From contig RCNN01000038.1 of NCBI GenBank assembly GCA_003667245.1, positions 62,001 to 126,000 on the forward strand: a DNA stretch of 64,000 nt, written 5' to 3'. This DNA comes from Heterostelium multicystogenum (taxonomy: Eukaryota > Evosea > Eumycetozoa > Acytosteliales > Acytosteliaceae). Below the pieces are notes generated by a model. That model was not told the origin of the DNA and made no database searches. It was given only the letters and a program-made list of their open reading frames with translations. The position numbers and the translations under genes are program-made. This document shows, piece by piece, positions 36,682 through 48,000 of this stretch (position 1 is its first letter; each line of letters starts with the position of its first letter).

Positions 36682-38200
36682 ATGTCAGGTGTAGTTGGCT
36701 GTACTACCGACGACGGTAATACCGTGCTAAACTCAACTCCAAAGAGAGTATATCAAAAGAATTGTATAAGATGCAAAGAAGCAAAGCCAATTATTGTATT
36801 TAGAACCACTGATACCTTATGTTGGTAAGTAAACGTACTTATAGATCGATCGATCGGTCTATCGATCGGCCGACGTAACTGTACTAATTCAATAGTTACT
36901 AGGCCATGCTATAGAGAGGTTGTAACCAAGAAATTCAAGAACAATATTAGTAAATCACGTTCTGATAAGCGTGAGTTGGAAACATTTGCTTTGTCACTGT
37001 CGGGTGGTCCATCTTCGATGGTTATGCTCGATTTGGTCGATCAATGTATAGGTGAGACTGTGAAGAGAGCAAAGATGTTTTTTAAAATACATGTCATCCA
37101 TGTCGATCAGAGCATTCTCAGTGCTGCCAGTCCGTCTGTTGGCTCGGCTATTCGACAGCAATTGGAGGAAGTTTGTCGTCAGTACAAAATTCCCTCTCAC
37201 TATTGTACCACTTGAGAATATCTACGGATCAAAAGAAGACAATCGCGAGCAACGAAAGAAACATCTGCTCGAAGTATTCCAGCAACTCGAATCGTCTACC
37301 TCCAAAGAGGATCTACTCGAACATTTCAGAGCACAATTGATATATGAAACTGCACACAAACTTGGTTTAAAGAGAGTGCTTAATGGCAGCAGCTCGAACA
37401 GACTCGCTATTAGATTGTTGTCATCCACTTCCAAGGGTCGTGGCAACAGTGTACCTAATGAAACAAATCTTCTGGATTACCAACGCTCCATCACAATCTG
37501 TCACCCAATGAGAGACTTCCTCTTGAAAGAAATCGCTATCTATCATCGCTACATGAAATTCCAAGATCTAACTGTACCATCGAACCCATTCCACAGCATA
37601 AATCAACCATCAAACAAAGCATCAATCAATACACTGTGCGAAAGTAACTATTATTTAGCTAATTGCACTGATATGTAATTACAAAGTCACTAACAACCAT
37701 TTTATTCTCATCTAGATTTCATCAATACATTACAAGATATTTCAAGTCAAACCATACATACACTTCTAAGATCTGTCGATAAACTACACTCTCCTATTGC
37801 CGACGAGTCAATGTTTTGTTCAATCTGTTCATGTAGTTTGATAAAGTCAGAGATTGAATCATTAAAGAACTCTGTATCAAATGGCATCACTGAAACCGAC
37901 AATACTAAAACATCATGCTGCTCAACAAACGATAACCAATCCTCAACTTGCTGCTCAACAAATGACAACAAGTCATGCTGCTCCGGCAACAATAACAACA
38001 GTATCTTAAATTTACATACACTCTGCTATAGTTGTAGGAACTTGTTGGAGAAGAAATCGACAACACTGCCACTTCCACCATATATCAAAGAGAATGCAAA
38101 GACAATGCTACACAGCTACCAACTACGTAATGAAATCAAAGATTTCCTTTTAAATGACGACGACGACAACGAAGATGGCAGCGATGATGACCACAACTAA
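36682..38200 (+). CDS. Cytoplasmic tRNA 2-thiolation protein 2 (CTU2/NCS2)
   Basis: About 455 residues. The N-terminus has a Cys pair (QKNCIRCKEAKP), and across intron 36825-36902 the sequence continues TLCWPCYREVVTKKFKNNI. The PP-loop-derived core follows (LETFALSLSGGPSSMVMLDL; KIHVIHVDQS; QLIYETAHKLGLKRVLNGSSSNRLAIRLLS). After intron 37644-37715 (CACTAAC branch) comes a C-terminal part with paired Cys (MFCSICSCSL; LCYSCRNLLEKK). CTU2 works with CTU1 to thiolate U34 of tRNA Lys, Glu and Gln. Its degenerate PP-loop (SGGPSS in place of SGGxDS) is typical of CTU2. An acidic Asp-rich tail and CCSTND repeats near 37910-37985 are local additions. An extra C in 37192-37194 shifts the frame. Confidence 0.9.
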
Positions 38201-38299
38201 ATAAATAACATATATACACAATTGATCTTTGTGTGCTAAGTTTACATTGTTTGTTTATTATGCTACATAAATAGGAATGAATGCTCAGGCTTTGATTAA

Positions 38300-39613
38300 T
38301 CAAGATGTTGACTTGGTAGATGAATTTAAACCAGTTGCACTACCAGCAGCTGCTCCGGCATGCTGGTTTCCCTTTTTAACCTCATGCTCCCATTCTGCCA
38401 TCCAATCATGTAACAAATCGTTGATTAGCTCACCTTGTGGTGTCTTGAAAGATATATGCTTTCGGTGATGATTTATCCTTTGAACCTGTCAAAAACTGGA
38501 TTGTAAATGATGACTCTGTGCTATCCCAGCAGATAATATCCTTATAGTGATATGATACAATTTTCTAAAGAGTACCCGATTGTTAGTATACCTGTTTCTG
38601 CTGCTATTATTTGATAAATGATAGTTACCATGGCTCTTGGATCAATAATATGTACACCATATCCATTGATACCTAATCTGACTCTTCCTTCAAACTCTTG
38701 GAGGAAAAACGATGTTGTCGATGGAATATATTTGGCTTTAAAGAATGTAGATCCATAGTACACCCAACGCTGGCATGTCTCGAGATATGCTTTTTTCAAG
38801 TTGAGTGGATTTGATCCACGGAGCAAGATGTGTTGGGGCTGCAACAATGCCTCCCATTCCTCTGTCTTTGTGTTTTCCTGCTAAATGTGTTGGAATGTAG
38901 GAGTCAAGTGATTCTCTGATGTGTGCCTGGTGCTCAGGCTTCTGATCACCAATCAAGACTTGAATCTGTATTGATGCCAACTTTAGTGCTATATCTTGGT
39001 CGCATGGATAATTGCTGTTTACAACGTGAAATATTGCTTGAATGTAAAAGAGATGGATTGCTTCAGCTGTTACGATAGATCTTCCTGTGCCAGTGGCAAG
39101 ACACTGGTTGCTCTGTACACCAACTTGAATGGTGCCTTGTCGGCGATTGTTGGAAAAGATGACACTACCTGTCCAGATTTCTTTTTGTCAGCTCCATTGA
39201 GGTCAGCCTGTGACACTGAAGAGTTGAGGCTGGCCGAGCTCTTTGAACGGAGAGTGGGCGACAGCGATGCAATCTTTCGAATGGTGCCAACGCCACGTGG
39301 AGACTGTGTATTGGGGCTGCTCTCATTGCTGCCCTGCTCAATGTAACGCTTTTTGATTACATCCCAGCCATTGATGACCTCCTGAATAGTCTGATGGCTG
39401 TAAAGTAGCCATTCAATTTCGTCATTCTGTGCCCAAAGGAAGAAACACTCTGCATCTTTGTTTTTAATTGACAGCTTGTCAGAGATCAGCTCCCAAAGCT
39501 TGTCACCAGTGACGACATTGGGGTCAATCATTAAAGTTCTGTGTGTATCATCGATGAAGTAAACTCTGACCATCAAACTGACCGTTGGATGATGCAACAA
39601 CTGAAGATGACAT
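38300..39613 (-). CDS. FERM-domain protein
   Basis: About 415 residues. F1 is ubiquitin-like (VRVYFIDDTHRTLMIDPNVV; FLWAQNDEIEWLL). A Ser-rich insert (SLSPTLRSKSSASLNSS) precedes F2 (FKLVYRAT; AEAIHLFYIQA; EHQAHIRESLDSYIP; TEEWEALLQPQHILLRG; YLETCQRWVYYGSTFF). F3 is PTB-like (FLQEFEGRVRLGINGYGVHI; KDIICWDSTESSFTIQF), and the C-terminal helix is LINDLLHDWMAEWEHEVKK. Intron 38565-38628 has a TACTAAC branch. FERM modules link membrane receptors or phosphoinositides to the actin cortex; the order seen here is like talin/FRM-type proteins, but no further domain is present. The start could be 39613 (MSSSVVASS, then a shift) or 39573 (MVRVYF). Shifts lie near 39075, 38873-38876 and 38460. Confidence 0.82.
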
Positions 39614-41390
39614 ATTTTACTCGATTCAAAATGAATTTGATTCAAACAAATTCTATCTAAATCTAAATATAAATATAATACAAATAACTTTTATTGGAAT
39701 ATTAAAAAAAGATCTTTGTGTTAGTTTAAAGAAAAGCTCCCAAAAAAATGTCAAAAAATGAAAAAATAAAAAATCCAATCAAATAATAATCTAATTCAAT
39801 CGATTAGAGATCTGAGTGATCGATCACATTAAATTTAAATTATATAAATATATATATTATAATTTATATTATTAATGATGAACAGTATTTATTTAGTTAA
39901 AATAGAGGTTTCAAATATATTAAATTGAACGATAGTATTTGAGAAGAGTTAATAGAAAAGAAAATATTCTCAATTTTAATCATCAATCTTCATCATCATT
40001 ATTATTATTAAAATCTAAGTGAATGAATAAACAGATAATTGGATTATAGATAAAAGAATGGAATGTTATTAATTATTTAATTAAACAACAATATAATTTT
40101 ATTCTCAAAACTTAAGAAAACAATATCATTATTAATATTATGATTTTTAATATATATTTATTAATCACCTTCGTCATCAGCGTTTACTTTGTATGGGTAT
40201 GAGCCGGAATTTGTAATGCTGCTGTTGACAGTACCACAACTTTATTCAAAGTAAAGTGTGGTAAGCAGCATGCTGCAAAAAAGCAAAAAAAATCAAATCC
40301 AATTTATTAGTGTCATGTCTGTTCTATTCTGTTTTGTTTGTTTCATTATGATTGAGAGAATTAGTTTCTCACCATCAAAAATAAATTTAGGATAAGAAAT
40401 GTTTGTGGATTTTTTTGTTTCAAAATGATACGATATTTAAAATTGTATTGAAATCCTCATTATCCAAAACAATTTTTATCAAAAAAAAAAAATTAAAAAA
40501 AACATTTTAGACAAAATAATAAAATAGAGATTCTCTTTGGTTGACTGCCTTTCTTCCATATCTTTCTTTTTCTCTCATTCCAATTTCTCTCTTTTCTGTA
40601 TTGTTTTTTAGCTCCTCAAAGACAACAACAACTACAATTCTCTCGAGTTCAGTGCATCATCACAACTATAAATACATCTATATTTTTTGCATTTATAGTC
40701 ATTCACTACAAAACAAACATACATATCTAAACTAAATTTAAATATATCTAAATTTATATATACTATTTATTAATGTAAGTTTTAGTAAATTAAAAAAATA
40801 ATTATAAGTTATTATTATTATTATTGCTTCAATACATATTTATCTACAAGTATAGTATAATAATATAATAGTTGAATGCTATTACATTGAAATGTTAATT
40901 GTTAAGCATACAATTCACATTTTGGAGTCAACTATATATTAATTAATCATGAAAATATAAAGTATAGTTTGATTTGTTAGTAACATTCAATTGTGTTATG
41001 AATCTTTTTAAATGACAATAAACAACAATAACATTCATAATTTAAAGTAAATAATAATATTAAATGCCCAACAAAACTCAAATACCCACACAATAACATT
41101 AAATTTACCGACACTGTTTACGGCGCATGGTGCAATACTGAGGTGGGAGACTCACAAGATTCTCTTTTTATTGCGAACACACACAGATACTGATAAAATA
41201 ACACCAAAAGATAGTTTAAATTGTCTATTATATAATTTCACCTAAAAATATAATATTACATAAACTATTATTAACACAACAACAATAACAAATAATAATA
41301 ATAATAGTTACTTTATTTATAAAACTTTAAATATTAATTGTATTTTATTTATTCTATTCTAGTTAAAAACAAACAACAAATTATAATAAA
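39614..41390. other. 1.8-kb divergent intergenic region
   Basis: AT-rich DNA between the FERM gene start (minus) and Rab7 (plus). Two islands are less AT-rich and may be transcribed: 40165-40276, with a nested inverted repeat, and 41105-41165. The rest is A/T runs, (AAT)n and (ATT)n. No complete protein gene is recognised. Confidence 0.45.
40216..40271. repeat. Nested inverted repeat / candidate structured RNA
   Basis: An outer 7-bp stem (ATGCTGC at 40216-40222 with GCAGCAT at 40265-40271) encloses an inner 10-bp stem. The inner arms are CCACA-a-CTTTA (one bulged A, 40234-40244) and TAAAGTGTGG (40252-40261) around a 7-base loop. The segment is clearly less AT-rich than its surroundings. It could be a non-coding RNA on either strand. 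Alternatively it may belong to an unrecognised minus-strand exon: a frame ending SGSYPYKVNADDEGD and a stop lies at about 40164-40230. Confidence 0.55.
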
Positions 41391-42109
41391 ATGGCCACAA
41401 AGAAGAAGGTTTTATTGAAGGTTATCATTTTGGGAGATACTGGGTAAGTCTGCGATTAAAATAGAATTATCAGTATAGCAAACACAACATAGCAACTAAC
41501 ATCGAATCATAAATGATTGATTGATTGATTGAATTAATCATATTACAGTGTAGGAAAGACATCTCTTATGAATCAATATGTCAACAAGAAGTTCAGTAAT
41601 CAATATAAAGCAACCATTGGTGCTGATTTCCTTACTAAAGAGTTGATGGTCGACGACCGTGTTGTCACCATGCAAATTTGGGATACTGCTGGTCAAGAGC
41701 GTTTCCAAAGTTTGGGTGTTGCTTTCTACCGTGGTGCCGATTGCTGTGTTTTGGTATATGATGTCAATGTCGCCAAGACATTTGAGAATCTCGACTCCTG
41801 GCGTGATGAGTTTCCTCATCCAAGCCGGTCCACGTGACCCAGACAACTCCCATTCGTCGTTTTGGGGTAACAAGATAGATTTGGAGAACCAACGTGTTGT
41901 ATCACAAAAGCGTGCTGCTTCATGGTGCCAGAGCAAGGGTAACATCCCATACTTTGAAACCTCTGCCAAGGAGGCCATCAACGTCGAACAAGCTTTCCAA
42001 ACTATTGCCAAGAACGCCATTAAATTGGAAGACGGTTTGGTATTCCCAATTCCACCAGGTATCCAAGTTCAAACCAGAACAAACTCAAACCAAGTCAAAT
42101 TGTTGTTAA
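41391..42109 (+). CDS. rab7A: Rab7 GTPase (late endosome/lysosome/phagosome)
   Basis: About 203 residues. [18 protein letters not shown] is joined across intron 41444-41548 to [11 protein letters not shown] (P-loop GDTGVGKTS). Then come switch [38 protein letters not shown] and [14 protein letters not shown]. Reading through an extra A in 42071-42073 gives the end [13 protein letters not shown], a double-Cys geranylgeranylation site as in Rab7. Rab7 directs late endosome and phagosome maturation, which is central to phagotrophic amoebae. Three other shifts (extra T 41811-41813, a missing base near 41850, extra G 41864-41867) fall in the middle of this almost invariant protein and are the clearest sign of sequencing errors in the window. 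Confidence 0.96.
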
Positions 42110-42665
42110 TAAATTTCTTATAATACAGTATTTGTAATTTTCTAGTTAACCAACAACATCAATTTAAATTGAGACTTGTAACAACAAAACTATCTGATAA
42201 ATTGCGATGTTCGTCACAACATGAAAGTTCGTTTCAATTCAAACTCATCAACAACAAGTTCGTCATTCATTTTAGTGATATTTCTGGTTAAACAGGAATC
42301 ATTAACAAATCCACAAACTACTACGTGGTGTTTTGAGAGTGTTGTCTGTTGAATTTTTTCTATTTTTTTTAATATTAATTTTCAAAATTTATTATTAATA
42401 TTTCATGATTTGAATTCAAATTCTATCATAGTTTGTTTAATTTAGTATTTTCTTCAGAGCGAAGTTAGATTTATGAAATATTTGTTATTTATCATTTAGA
42501 TAGTATATAGAATAGATGATCATCAATAGTTGTAGGAGTTAGTGTTTATTATTGCTATGTATAGAGTTGCAATATTGTCATTTAGATCGTAATAGTAGTA
42601 GTATCAGCAGCATTAGAATCAAAAAATCAGTAGTATTTATTTATATATATAAATTATAGGAAATC
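42110..42665. other. Tandem intergenic region
   Basis: 556 bp of AT-rich DNA between Rab7 and SYS1, with 3' UTR-like and promoter-like composition. No gene or element is recognised. Confidence 0.35.
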
Positions 42666-43345
42666 ATGTTTTATAAATATGCATGGGATCCAAAGTTAAT
42701 CATTGGACAAATTATATCGGTTCAATGCTTATATTATATGTTTTTAGCAGTTTCATTATATATCTTAGATTCAATATTCCTTGAATCACTTTCATTAGAT
42801 CAAATATTCTCTTATCAATCACTCAATATACACAATCAACATGGTTGGGTTGTAACCATTTCATTTCTATTAAATTCTTTCTTTGGGTATGTTAAAATGA
42901 AGATCAGCAAATCTATGGTTGATTGATATAACTTACTTACCTACTTGCTTGTTTACTTCAACAGATCAGTTTGTTTAAGATATATTGTAGAGAGATCCAA
43001 AAAGTGTTTGGATCATGCTGCAACAGTCACTCTCATCCATTTTATATTTGTTTGGTCTTTTGGTGGATTTCCAAAGACTGCTTCATGGTGGATCGTTCAG
43101 ATCATTGGAATGTTTATAATGGCGATTTTAGGAGAATATCTTTGTATGAGAAAAGAGTTGATGGATATTCCATTGTCGAGAGCCAAAGAACTCGATTCGA
43201 CACCTATTCTCTTGCGTCCTCCTGTTGCACAGATCTCACCACCTTCTCCTTCATATAGCAAAACACAGAGACATCACCTATTCTCTCCGATAGCACCTCA
43301 TCAATCATATTGGAGGATTTCGAGGCCGATGAAAATAATGTATAG
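42666..43345 (+). CDS. SYS1-like Golgi membrane protein
   Basis: About 200 residues with four hydrophobic segments. The family start WDPKLIIGQIISVQCLYYMF is followed, after intron 42887-42964, by RYIVERSKKCLDHAATVTLIHF, SFGGFPKTASWW, and MAILGEYLCMRKELMDIPL. These positions (WDP, RxKKCLD, FP, GEYLC, ELxxIPL) are the conserved signature of SYS1, which recruits the Arf-like GTPase ARFRP1/Arl3p and GRIP golgins to the trans-Golgi. The cytosolic tail is Ser/Pro-rich. A shift near 43265 changes the end; the frame reading SPILSDSTSSIILEDFEADE to a stop at 43343-43345 is the more natural one. It follows Rab7 on the same strand, another trafficking gene. Confidence 0.85.
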
Positions 43346-44081
43346 ATAGTTTGTTTTTTGATACAGTTTATATGATAAAAGCAATGAATTATCAAATGTA
43401 TAGATAGATATCACAGATTCACAGGTCCTTTTTTCACTTTGGCTGGTTTCGGATTCAGCAACATTCATCATTCAATCTCGGACAGGGTGGGGTAAATCCA
43501 CTGCAAGATTAGAAGATCAAAAGGAGTAGTTGCAGATATGACCAAAAATGCAAATATTTCTCTGGTTAAAAATCCATCTCAGAAATAGAGAGAAATAAAT
43601 AAGAGGACTAATAAGAAGCATAATTGTTTTTAGCTTCATAAATGATAGCGGATCAATGAAGAGACTATTCATTCATCGTAAAGATTCTTTATACTATTTT
43701 GATTTATTGGTAAATATGATAAATAAATGATCTATATTTCATTACTTTCAGAACCCAACTTCTGTTGAACATAGGTCTAGAGTTGTTTGTTTATTATTGT
43801 ATCAAAAAGGAATCTATTACTAAATCTTTAGAGTAATTGTTCTTCAACTCTTAGTTATTATTGCATAAATAAGATCTCTACTACTGGGTTACAATAATCG
43901 TCAAGTGTTCAAATTAAAATCGTACAAATATAAACATTACAAGTTCTATAGATTTATATTAATAACATATATTTACTCAAACTGTATTCTCATAAATGTA
44001 TTTATGAATGAATGGATGGAAGTATGACTATTTAAAGAGGGACTTTGGTTGTTTGAAGTTAAATTACAAATTATTGATAAA
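43346..44081. other. Tandem intergenic region
   Basis: 736 bp between SYS1 and the small orphan gene. AT-rich, with no tract, gene or RNA that I can support. Confidence 0.35.
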
Positions 44082-44399
44082 ATGACAATTCAAGTACCGA
44101 GTGAAAACCAACTACACAAGTATAGAAATATCACCTGTACTCCAGAGTATCACACTGGATATAGTTCCTTCACTATAAGTGGTAATTCAACTTTACAAAG
44201 CCTTTTGATTTTACCACCAATTGATGTCTATCACTTTGAGAAAGGTGCTATCTTCAATGGCAACAAGAACGTACTCAACGTTAAAATCCCTCTCCAAAGT
44301 GTTAAGATAGAGTCCACATTCATTTATAATGTCAATGGTTCTCTTTATTATGATGAGAAAACCAATACTTATACTCTCAGAATCTACTTTAAAAATTAA
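44082..44399 (+). CDS. Small hypothetical protein, 105 aa
   Basis: An intact frame from ATG at 44082 (MTIQVPSENQLHKYRN) with balanced composition and codon use unlike the AT spacer, so it is probably real. The sequence alternates polar and hydrophobic residues (LQSLLILPPIDVYHF; LNVKIPLQSVKIESTF; YTLRIYFKN), suggesting an all-beta fold. No signal peptide, membrane helix or known motif is seen. Function unknown. Confidence 0.55.
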   Translation: MTIQVPSENQLHKYRNITCTPEYHTGYSSFTISGNSTLQSLLILPPIDVYHFEKGAIFNGNKNVLNVKIPLQSVKIESTFIYNVNGSLYYDEKTNTYTLRIYFKN

Positions 44400-45071
44400 A
44401 AAGTAATCAACTTGCCCACCCAAACCATTACTTTCAACTAATAAAGTTTAAAAGTGTACTTGAACTTAAATTAAGATCTATTTATAAGGTTGTTTATTTT
44501 TTAATGAAAATGGGCGATTAGGAACGCTCACTAAACAATCTTTGTTTTGATCGATGGTCATAATAGTATTATATAATCAAGGACAATACCGGTATTGTCC
44601 TTTTAAAATGTAAAAAAAAAGTCTTTGAATTCATAATCCTGGTTTATTAAATTTTGATTCACAACAACATCTTTGCAGGTGATACAAAATATCTTAGTTT
44701 AGTGGAATGAAGTTCATAAAAATCAAAATAAATATCTTGATAGAATGTTTTTTGAGTCAATAGAATTCCAGCTTTGGTGCCTCTTGTTTTATAAAAGATT
44801 TTGTTTTTTGAAAATATCTAGATCAATCCTTCCATTACCGTACCTTAGAAAATGAAAAATCGTGTCTTGATGACCACCTTGATCCAACTGCTACCAAGAA
44901 GATTTAAAAGCGATAAAATGATAAATTTTAAATAGTTGTTTTGTTAAAAAATTCGGTAACCTGTTGTTTGTTGGGATTTAAACTTGTTTGAGGAATTCAT
45001 ATGATTCCATATCAATGTAGAATCAACTGTTATATTATAACTACAACTATTTCCGACATACATATAATAAA
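44400..45071. other. Tandem intergenic region with a perfect palindrome
   Basis: 672 bp between the small orphan and the lectin/IPT receptor. Apart from the palindrome at 44581-44600, followed by T- and A-rich sequence, nothing is recognised. Confidence 0.4.
44581..44600. repeat. Perfect 20-bp palindrome
   Basis: The sequence GGACAATACCGGTATTGTCC is exactly self-complementary and more GC-rich than its surroundings. It lies about 180 bp after the orphan's stop codon and is followed by TTTTAAAATG and an A9 run. It could be an RNA 3'-end hairpin or a dyad protein-binding site. Confidence 0.9.
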
Positions 45072-48000
45072 ATGGTTTCCTCCCATTCAGTATTTATTTT
45101 GACAACATTTATTATTGTTTGTAGTTTTCAGAATATACTAGTTTCTTCTCAATTTGTCTATTTTGATGTGACAGATCACTACTATCAGTTTGTTAACCTC
45201 AACTATACAGCAGAAGAAGCTTTGGCTTATTGTTCAGGAAAAACCTACCAAGGAAAAAAAGGGTAATCTATTAATGTTTGATTTTGTATCTTTCAGTCAT
45301 ACTAATTTCTTTTCTAATAAATAGATATCTTACTACAATTACTTCAGATGAAGAGAATAGATGGGTAATTACAAAATCATACTCTTATTTTAACGAAATA
45401 AAGGATTTCTGGATATCTGGATCAGCATCAATTCAAGAGCCAGGTATCTATTACTATGATTCTGGTCCTGAGTTGGGTTTATCTCTCTATAATATATATG
45501 ACGATACTGTAAGTGTTTTGTATTCTATGATTCATTCGGAACGTCTCTATTGATATCAACACTCAATCCAGTGTGGAATATTTTGTGATTTGACTGTAAT
45601 CGAACCAAATCTTATTTTCAATACAAATGAAACACATCTTCAATTTTATTTATCTCAAAAAAGCTGGAATAATAAGGTACCAACTTTCAAATCACCTTTT
45701 GTTTGCGAATATGGTGGACTAGAGTGTATGTATATACTTTTCAAGATCTCATTCCAAGAAGTAGTATTAATATCAATCTGTATAGTACCGTTTATTGCAC
45801 CAATTGACGTAAATGGAGGATCTGTTCAGATTACCAACATTCAAGGCTGGAATTTATTGGGAAAACCAACAGGATATTCAATATTCTTCTCTAATTCACG
45901 TGGCCAAAATTTAACATGTTCAAGTGTGAAGGTATTATCTAATACTTCACTATCATGTACCATTCCATCTGGCTCCGGTGCTTATAATGTCACTATTAAT
46001 AATGGTTCTGATGTGTTAAAAACTGTCTTTAGATTCTCTCCACCCCATATTTCCTTGATTCAACCAAGTTTCACAAAGAATAGTTTAGTAACTATTTCCG
46101 GAACAAACTTTGCAAGTCCCTCGCTTACTAAGATATTTCTTTCCAATGAGAGTATCGAGTGTACTTCACCAAGATTAATAAGGAATGGTGTATTGGAATG
46201 TACAATGTCTGTCGATATTGGTTTCAATACTTCATTTATTCCTTTATTGATTACATCTGATGGTATCAGAGGCCAATCAATAAAACCAGTGTTTAGTATG
46301 TATTTTATTGAAAGATAATTTTCTAGATATTAACAAGTACATTAGCATATAATAATAGATACTTCTCCTGTTGGAAGTCAGCTTCTATTTTTAATGAAAC
46401 CAGAATTTACGGTAGTAAAATTTCACAGGAGGGAATGAAAGCATATTTGGCAATCGTAGAGACTCAGGATATGGCAAATTATTTCCACAGAGTTTGTACC
46501 AATTATGCTGGTTCAAGTACTTTCTATACAGGATTAGTTTATACAAATAGTAAGTATTGAATTAAAAACATCTTGTGACTTAATTCTTATTTTACATTTT
46601 TAAATAGAATGGACAGCAATAGAAGGACCATTAGTGGGGTCCACAGTCAGTTATTATAACTCCGATCCATCAGTATTACCAATTCCATCGTCTCCTTCCA
46701 CAACTGTGTATACTTTCGATTTTATTAATTTTTCCTATGATGAAAGATTTGAGAACTATTCATCAGGTTATTTAGCAGAGTATTACAGTTCAAGTATGTT
46801 TATACTAGTTTAAATATAAATTATATTTATTAATTATTTATGATAAATAGAGCCACAGTTCACAAGTACCAAGACATTCACCATACCAACCAATGGATCT
46901 AAAATTACATTGGATATGAATATGTTTGGGTTCATCTTTGGAACAAAGTTACTTCACTTTCCGAGGAGTAAACACTACTTTTTATAGAGACTATACGGTT
47001 TTCTGTGTGACCAGCTGGTGCAGGTGCAGGTCCATATCCTCTCAGTGTTTCAACATATTTCAGTGGACAAGTATATACAACTCCTGCCAATACTCAGTTC
47101 ATAAAGTATGAAAATCCAGTAATTCTAAGCTCAACAGTACCCAAAATATTTGGTAACATTACCATCACAGGAACCAGTTTCAATAAGGATATTTTATTGG
47201 TTAGCATTCTCGTTAATCAAAATAAGCCATGCACAAACCCAAGGATGCTATTGGTTCATCAAAAAATTATATGTACTCTGCCACCAGGTTATGGATCAAA
47301 CAACATTACAATCAATGTGAATGGTTCAGTCTCTAATAATTTTAGATTCAACTACGTTGGACCATCAATTATCTCGGCATCTAAGCTAACTGTACTTGGA
47401 GGAAATCTTACTATTACAGGAGACAATTTTTATAACGATCCGAAATTGCTTTCTGTTACAGTTGGATCATTGAATTGCAATAATATTACATTTATAAAGA
47501 GTAATGAGATCATTCTGTGCCTGCTACCAGCAGCTGTTTCTAGTCAACTGAGAAATAATATCACTGTAACCCTAGGAAGTGTAAAATCTCCATTGTATTT
47601 GTACACTTATATACAACCAACAGTCCAATATTCTACCAGAGGATATGTCAATATTACCACTCTTATTACTATTGCCGGAACCAATTTTGTAAATAATTCA
47701 CTTTCAGTAGATATAGCCAAAGAACCATGCTACAACATCACTATCCTCAGTGATTCGATGCTTACCTGTTATTTTGATGGTAGAGTTGCTCAGCCAACTG
47801 AAGAATCACTCTATGTAAATGTAACAACAGCTGGAGTTTCTGGTGGTGCTTTGGTATTTAACTATATTTTCCCTAATGAAACTATATGTCCTACCGATGA
47901 TAATGGAAATGTTTGTTATGGACATGGAAAATGCTTTGAAGGAAAGTGTCAGTGTGATCTGGGATGGGTACCAGGCAATTGTTCAGTCCCAGGAACACCA

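Noticed and set aside
41391..42109. Rab7 as a pseudogene or as a case of programmed frameshifting
   Set aside because: All four shifts are single bases, mostly in homopolymers, and the corrected protein is full length with a prenylation site; base-calling error explains it better.
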